The notes beneath the pieces are model-generated. The model saw nothing but the letters and a program-made list of their open reading frames with translations, ran no database searches and was not told the origin of the DNA. 64,000 bases of DNA from Pseudoalteromonas amylolytica (GTDB lineage: Bacteria; Pseudomonadota; Gammaproteobacteria; Enterobacterales; Alteromonadaceae). Location of the stretch: assembly GCF_001854605.1 (NCBI RefSeq), contig NZ_MKJU01000027.1:193468-257467 (forward strand), written 5' to 3'. Numbering within the stretch: position 1 is the stretch's first letter; each line of letters begins with the position of its first letter. Below are positions 60,031 to 64,000 of the stretch, piece by piece. The position numbers and the translations under genes are program-made.

Positions 60031-61908
60031 ATGAAAAAAGCGAGCTTAGTAAGCTTTGCCGTACTTTTTGCCCTTGCTGGGTGCTCATCAGAAAGTGCCC
60101 AAACTAGTTCCGGTTCAACTGTCGCCCAAAGCACAACTGAAGTTGCCAACACATTGAGCACCGATGCGGTTAACGAAGTAGTGGACCAATACACAAAAAC
60201 TTTCATCACTCATCAACCTGCTTTAGCAACATCGCTAAAACTTTCACCTGAGCAATATGGTGAATATGCCTCTAGATTACCTAATTACTCTTTAGCGGGT
60301 ATGCAAGCGCTACAAATTGACATGAACAAGGCGGCAAAGCAGTTAAAACAATTGCAGAGTCTACCGCTGAATGAAGATGAAATGTTGCATGTGAAAGTGA
60401 ATGAGGTATTGGCGAGATATTATGCAGGTCACAGTCAATTCTCAGCAGGCTATATTGACACGTGGGGTGGCCATTTACCCTATATCATTAATCAGTTGTC
60501 TGGCCCGTTAGTGGATCTTCCTAATATCCTCAAAGATCAGCATGGGGTTGAATCAGAGCAAGATGCTAAAGATTATATAGCCCGACTCGATGCCTTTGCT
60601 AAAGTGGTAGAACAAGTGCGCTCAAAAGCGAATGCTGATGCAAAAAAAGGAGTTATTTTACCTAAACCTTTGTTTGCGAATACGTTAGGTTATTTAAATA
60701 ACTTTACCGCACCGGATGCGCCAAAGCACCCACTGGTAGTGTCGTTTGCTGACAAGTTGGATGCAGTTGCAGAGCTGTCCCAAGAAGCTAAGCTGGCTTT
60801 GGTCGAACAAGCAACGGCTATTGTGAACGACAAAATTTACCCAGCATTTGCGAGAGTGACCGAGGATATGCTGGTGCTAGAGAGTAAAGCGCCCGAAAAG
60901 GTAGGGATCTGGGCACAGCCAAACGGCGAGGCCTATTATCAACACGCGATTACCTATCTTGCTGATTCTGACATGAGCGCTGAGCAAATCCACAATGTTG
61001 GTTTACAAGAAGTTGAGCGTATTACACAACGTATGGATGAGATCCTAAAAGCCAATGGCTACAATGAAGGTTCTGTTGGCGATAGAATGAAGCAGCTTAA
61101 TGAAGAAGCGCGCTTTTTATATGAAGACAGTGATGAAGGGCGTGAAAAGTTGCTGACCTTCTTACGTGGTGAAATTGAAACCATTAACAAAAGAGCACCT
61201 GAGTTATTTTCTACGCTACCACCGCAAAAAGTGGAAGTAAAACGTATTCCAAAAGCCGTTGAAGCAGGTGCACCAGGTGGTTACTACAACGGTCCATCAC
61301 TCGATGGTAGTCGTCCTGGGATATTTGCAATTAACTTAAAAGATATGAAAGCTGTGCCGAGTTTTGCAATGAAAACTTTGACCTACCATGAGGCGGTTCC
61401 TGGGCATCATTTTCAAATTGCTTTGAATATGTTGCAAACGGATATTGGTCTGATGCGTCAAAATGCGTCATTCAATGGCTACATTGAAGGCTGGGCACTG
61501 TACTCAGAGCTGGTTGCCTATGAAATGGGCATGTATGAAAATGACCCATTTGGCGATTTAGGCCGCTTGCAAGCAGAAGTATACCGCGCTGCACGTTTGG
61601 TTGTGGATACGGGACTACATCATAAAAAATGGACACGTCAGCAGGCCATAGAATACTTTGCTGAGGCTACGGGCACCGCTATGAGTGATGTGACTGCAGC
61701 GATTGATCGCTATATAGCATGGCCGGGACAAGCATTGGGCTATAAATTGGGTATGTTAAAGCTCGTTGAATTGCGTAGCATGGCTAAAGATGCGCTAGGC
61801 GATAAATTTGATATAAAAGCGTTCCATGATCTAATTTTGCTAAAGGGTGCGCGTCCACTCGCACTGGTTGAAGAAGATGTTAAACGCTGGATTGAGAAGC
61901 AAAAATAA
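60031..61908 (+). CDS. DUF885 family lipoprotein metallopeptidase
   Basis: Exported lipoprotein of 625 residues (lipobox 'LAGC', C17 or so; residue after it is Ser, favouring outer-membrane sorting). It belongs to the DUF885 family. The zinc site HExxxGHH is present as 'HEAVPGHHF' (H453, E454, H458), so a gluzincin-type peptidase is likely; in the family the exact substrate is unsettled. The ATG at 60031 has GGAG upstream; the earlier in-frame ATG at 60019 gives a poorer signal peptide. A terminator follows, and the next gene encodes another peptidase, so both may handle peptides in the periplasm. Confidence 0.88.
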   Translation: MKKASLVSFAVLFALAGCSSESAQTSSGSTVAQSTTEVANTLSTDAVNEVVDQYTKTFITHQPALATSLKLSPEQYGEYASRLPNYSLAGMQALQIDMNKAAKQLKQLQSLPLNEDEMLHVKVNEVLARYYAGHSQFSAGYIDTWGGHLPYIINQLSGPLVDLPNILKDQHGVESEQDAKDYIARLDAFAKVVEQVRSKANADAKKGVILPKPLFANTLGYLNNFTAPDAPKHPLVVSFADKLDAVAELSQEAKLALVEQATAIVNDKIYPAFARVTEDMLVLESKAPEKVGIWAQPNGEAYYQHAITYLADSDMSAEQIHNVGLQEVERITQRMDEILKANGYNEGSVGDRMKQLNEEARFLYEDSDEGREKLLTFLRGEIETINKRAPELFSTLPPQKVEVKRIPKAVEAGAPGGYYNGPSLDGSRPGIFAINLKDMKAVPSFAMKTLTYHEAVPGHHFQIALNMLQTDIGLMRQNASFNGYIEGWALYSELVAYEMGMYENDPFGDLGRLQAEVYRAARLVVDTGLHHKKWTRQQAIEYFAEATGTAMSDVTAAIDRYIAWPGQALGYKLGMLKLVELRSMAKDALGDKFDIKAFHDLILLKGARPLALVEEDVKRWIEKQK

Positions 61909-61938
61909 GCTTAATTGCGGCGTTTCACCAATTTTATA

Positions 61939-61962
61939 TTAGGGGGCGCAAGCCCCCTTTGT
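61939..61962 (+). terminator. Terminator after the DUF885 gene
   Basis: GGGGGC, loop GCAA, GCCCCC and TTTG, 33 bases after the stop. It is followed 26 bases later by the dipeptidase start. Confidence 0.8.
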
Positions 61963-61987
61963 TGTGTATTGAATCAAGGAAATAAAC

Positions 61988-63478
61988 ATGAATCGTTTTG
62001 TATTTATGGCAGCGACGATGCTTGCAGCTAGCGTTCACGCTAATGTAGCTGATACCAGTGTGAAAACCGCCGAGTATGCAGTTAATAATTACCATCAAGC
62101 GCAGATCCATACGCTTGCTAATCTGGTGTCGTTTCCTACGGTAAATAAAGATGGCATAGAAACTCCTGACAACCCAGACTTTATCGGGTTTAAACAACTG
62201 CTTAAGATGAAAGCTGCACAGCTTGGTTTGGACTATCAAGACGAAGGCCATACGGTACTGATTGGCTTGGGCAAGCAAGCGCAAAAGGTTACGGTCGTAA
62301 CGCACGGAGATGTACAGCCTGCGGACCCTAAAAAATGGCAAAAAAGTCCATTTCACTTAGATTCAACAACGGAGCCTGGCAAGCTGATAGCGCGTGGGAC
62401 TGAAGATGATAAGGGTCCGATAGCAACCGCGCTTTACGCAATGAAAGCAATTAAAGATCAAGGTGTTGAGCTTAACAATCGCATAGAACTAATGATCTAT
62501 TTGGCCGAAGAGTCAGACTGGGAACCGCTAAAAGCATTCATGAAAAGCTATGAGCAGCCAAAGTATGCCATAACCATTGATGCCAGTTACCCCGTTGTGG
62601 TTGCCGAAAAAGGTTGGAGCTTGGTCGAACCCACATTTAGAGGTGAATCGGCACGTACGGGCGTATATGTAAGTGAGTTGACTGGCGGCGCATTTAAGAG
62701 CCAGATCCCTGAAGACGCAAGCGTAATCGTGCATAATGCATCGGCGGCACTTATCGAGCAGTTGCAGGCACAGGCCGAATCTTTGAGCGAGGTTAAAGTG
62801 TCTTTTGCACCACAAACTCAGGGTGTAAAGGTGACTGTCAAAGGTATATCAGCCCACTCGTCTGAGCCTGAAGCGGGTGTTAACGCAATTGCTCACCTTG
62901 CTCAATTGTTCAGTGGCGTGAACCTCGAAGCGAACGCAGATGGTCAGGCTGTCACCTTTATCAATCAGCTTATTGGGACGGGCTTGTATGGCCAACAATT
63001 TGGTGAAATAGCTTATAGCCACGAGTTTATGGGTCCTATGACGGTTGCACCGACACTGCTGACACGTCAAGGCAATGACATTGTCTTATCAGTTAATTTA
63101 CGTCGACCGGTGGGCAAGCAAGCGCAATTGCTGGAGCAGCAAATTAACCAAGCCATTGATAACTGGCAGCAAACCAACCAAGTGACGTTGCACAATGTTG
63201 AGGTTGAGTTAGGTGAACCTATGCTATTGGACAACGCGCCACATGCTCAAAAACTGTTGGATATCTTTAAACACTATACCAACGATCAGAGTGCGAGTTT
63301 TGTGTCAATCGGTGGGGGGACTAATGCTAAGTTATTTGACAATGCAGTCAGTTTTGGCCCATCCATGCCTGGTAAAAAGTATACCGGCCACTCTGAACAT
63401 GAATATATCACTGTAGATCAGCTTGAACTGAATTTACGTATGTATACAGCAATGATGATTGAACTGGGTAACATGTAA
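61988..63478 (+). CDS. Exported M20-family dipeptidase
   Basis: Exported zinc peptidase of 496 residues. Signal peptide about 1-19 ('AASVHA-NV'). Zinc and catalytic residues are in 'VVTHGDVQPADP' (H and D), 'GTEDDKGP' (bridging D), 'AEESDWEP' (general base Glu and ligand Glu) and 'YTGHSEHEY' (late His). A lid domain occupies about 225-350. This resembles PepV/carnosinase-type M20 dipeptidases, but exported. Ribosome site 'AAGGAAATAAAC' before the ATG. It is preceded by the DUF885 peptidase gene and closed by a hairpin. Confidence 0.93.
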   Translation: MNRFVFMAATMLAASVHANVADTSVKTAEYAVNNYHQAQIHTLANLVSFPTVNKDGIETPDNPDFIGFKQLLKMKAAQLGLDYQDEGHTVLIGLGKQAQKVTVVTHGDVQPADPKKWQKSPFHLDSTTEPGKLIARGTEDDKGPIATALYAMKAIKDQGVELNNRIELMIYLAEESDWEPLKAFMKSYEQPKYAITIDASYPVVVAEKGWSLVEPTFRGESARTGVYVSELTGGAFKSQIPEDASVIVHNASAALIEQLQAQAESLSEVKVSFAPQTQGVKVTVKGISAHSSEPEAGVNAIAHLAQLFSGVNLEANADGQAVTFINQLIGTGLYGQQFGEIAYSHEFMGPMTVAPTLLTRQGNDIVLSVNLRRPVGKQAQLLEQQINQAIDNWQQTNQVTLHNVEVELGEPMLLDNAPHAQKLLDIFKHYTNDQSASFVSIGGGTNAKLFDNAVSFGPSMPGKKYTGHSEHEYITVDQLELNLRMYTAMMIELGNM

Positions 63479-63494
63479 AGTTTATCAGTAAGTT

Positions 63495-63525
63495 ATGAAT
63501 GCGGCAGCACGATTGTCGCATTCAT
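63495..63525 (+). terminator. Hairpin after the dipeptidase gene
   Basis: ATGAATGCG pairs perfectly with CGCATTCAT over a 13-base loop, 16 bases after the stop; a weak T-run (GCTTTT) follows. Confidence 0.6.
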
Positions 63526-63547
63526 ATGTCGCTTTTACGAGGCATAT

Positions 63548-64000
63548 ATGGAATTTAAAATACGTAAAGCAAAGCACAGCGATATTGCACAAATAAGCGC
63601 GCTGATTGAGGAATCAGCGCGTAAGTTGGCATGCGAGAAGTATAGCAAAGCACAGATTGAAGGCGCGCTAAAAAATGCATGGGGAGTAGACTCTCAACTT
63701 ATTATTGATTGCACTTACTTTGTTGTGGAATGTGGCCAGATATTGGTTGCATGTGGCGGCTGGAGTTACCGAAAAACGCTATTTGGCAGCGATAAGGAAC
63801 AAAATAGAAGCGCAGAAGTGCTAAACCCAGAGTTTGATGCTGCTAAGATCAGGGCATTTTTTGTTAAACCCGACTTCGCTCGCAAAGGCATAGCTTCTAT
63901 GATTATGAGCGCTTGTGAAAGTGAAGTAAAAGCAAGAGGGTTTCGTGCTCTGGAGTTGATGGCGACATTACCGGGTATACCGTTATACAAGCGCCATGGA
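63548..64000 (+). CDS. GNAT acetyltransferase (3' end cut off)
   Basis: The first 151 residues of a GNAT enzyme. It opens 'FKIRKAKHSDIAQISALIEESARKLA' and has the acetyl-CoA site as 'IRAFFVKPDFARKGIASMIMSACE', followed by 'GFRALELMATLPGIPLYKRHG'. The frame is still open at the window end, so only the last short segment is missing. The ATG at 63548 is the only good start; no strong ribosome site is seen. Substrate unknown. Confidence 0.85.
   Translation, partial: MEFKIRKAKHSDIAQISALIEESARKLACEKYSKAQIEGALKNAWGVDSQLIIDCTYFVVECGQILVACGGWSYRKTLFGSDKEQNRSAEVLNPEFDAAKIRAFFVKPDFARKGIASMIMSACESEVKARGFRALELMATLPGIPLYKRHG

Noticed and set aside
61934..62356. A 140-codon frame on the minus strand
   Set aside because: It lies opposite the well-supported M20 dipeptidase start and has no family features.
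1..64000. CRISPR arrays, insertion sequences, prophage genes, tRNA or rRNA genes
   Set aside because: No regular repeats, transposase or phage motifs, or RNA gene signatures were seen by eye; a computed search could still find a weak case.

Overview
The window looks like the chromosome of a marine gammaproteobacterium of the order Alteromonadales, most likely Pseudoalteromonas or a close relative. This is inferred from gene content: a PrpB-PrpC-AcnD-PrpF methylcitrate operon behind a GntR regulator, a thermostable-hemolysin family gene, a kexin-like protease with a P domain, DUF2986 and DUF885 proteins, EfpL, and many c-di-GMP and sensory proteins. Base composition is moderate to low GC. I see no rRNA, tRNA, CRISPR array, insertion sequence or prophage.

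Layout. 1-6700: a partial isochorismatase-type hydrolase, a ToxR-like regulator without a periplasmic domain, a SelT/W/H-type protein, a DUF2141 lipoprotein, then tesA divergent from ybbA-ybbP. 6850-11700: a porin with a small PstS-like binding protein, a GH5 cellulase with CBM5/12, a VOC protein, and an unusual two-gene unit coding a diiron oxygen-binding (ODP) protein and a minimal protein built from chemoreceptor-tip sequence. 11860-14785: a large PAS-GGDEF-EAL protein. 14911-22945: one tightly overlapping ten-gene operon (hemolysin-family protein, AMP ligase, haem-oxygenase-like diiron oxidase, SDR, TPR protein, PmrA/QseB-like two-component system, cupredoxin, an FTR1-like permease without its REXXE motifs, a beta-barrel). 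It is preceded by a PmrA-type CTTAA direct repeat. This is the strongest candidate for an undescribed system. 23160-34350: Pmp3/YqaE, EfpL, ATP-grasp, HD-GYP response regulator divergent from a BarA-like hybrid kinase, a TIR gene broken by one stop codon, a PAS protein, a cold-shock gene and a binding protein.

34588-43660: dgkA, the propionate (2-methylcitrate) operon with a clear promoter and three copies of one operator, LysE, a broken GNAT and an intact GNAT. 43789-48757: two paralogous exported proteins of unknown family on either side of a LysR gene, a double-glycine RiPP-like precursor, and a LysR regulator divergent from a GST/NTF2-like/tautomerase operon. 48838-64000: a diguanylate cyclase, an AraC-CMD pair, a PhoD-type phosphatase with fibronectin type II-like modules, a subtilase lacking a propeptide followed by a probable dedicated chaperone, a cysteine-rich RiPP-like precursor, a beta-propeller protein, a DUF885 peptidase, an M20 dipeptidase and a partial GNAT.

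Functional calls come from reading motifs and gene order by eye. No database search was run.
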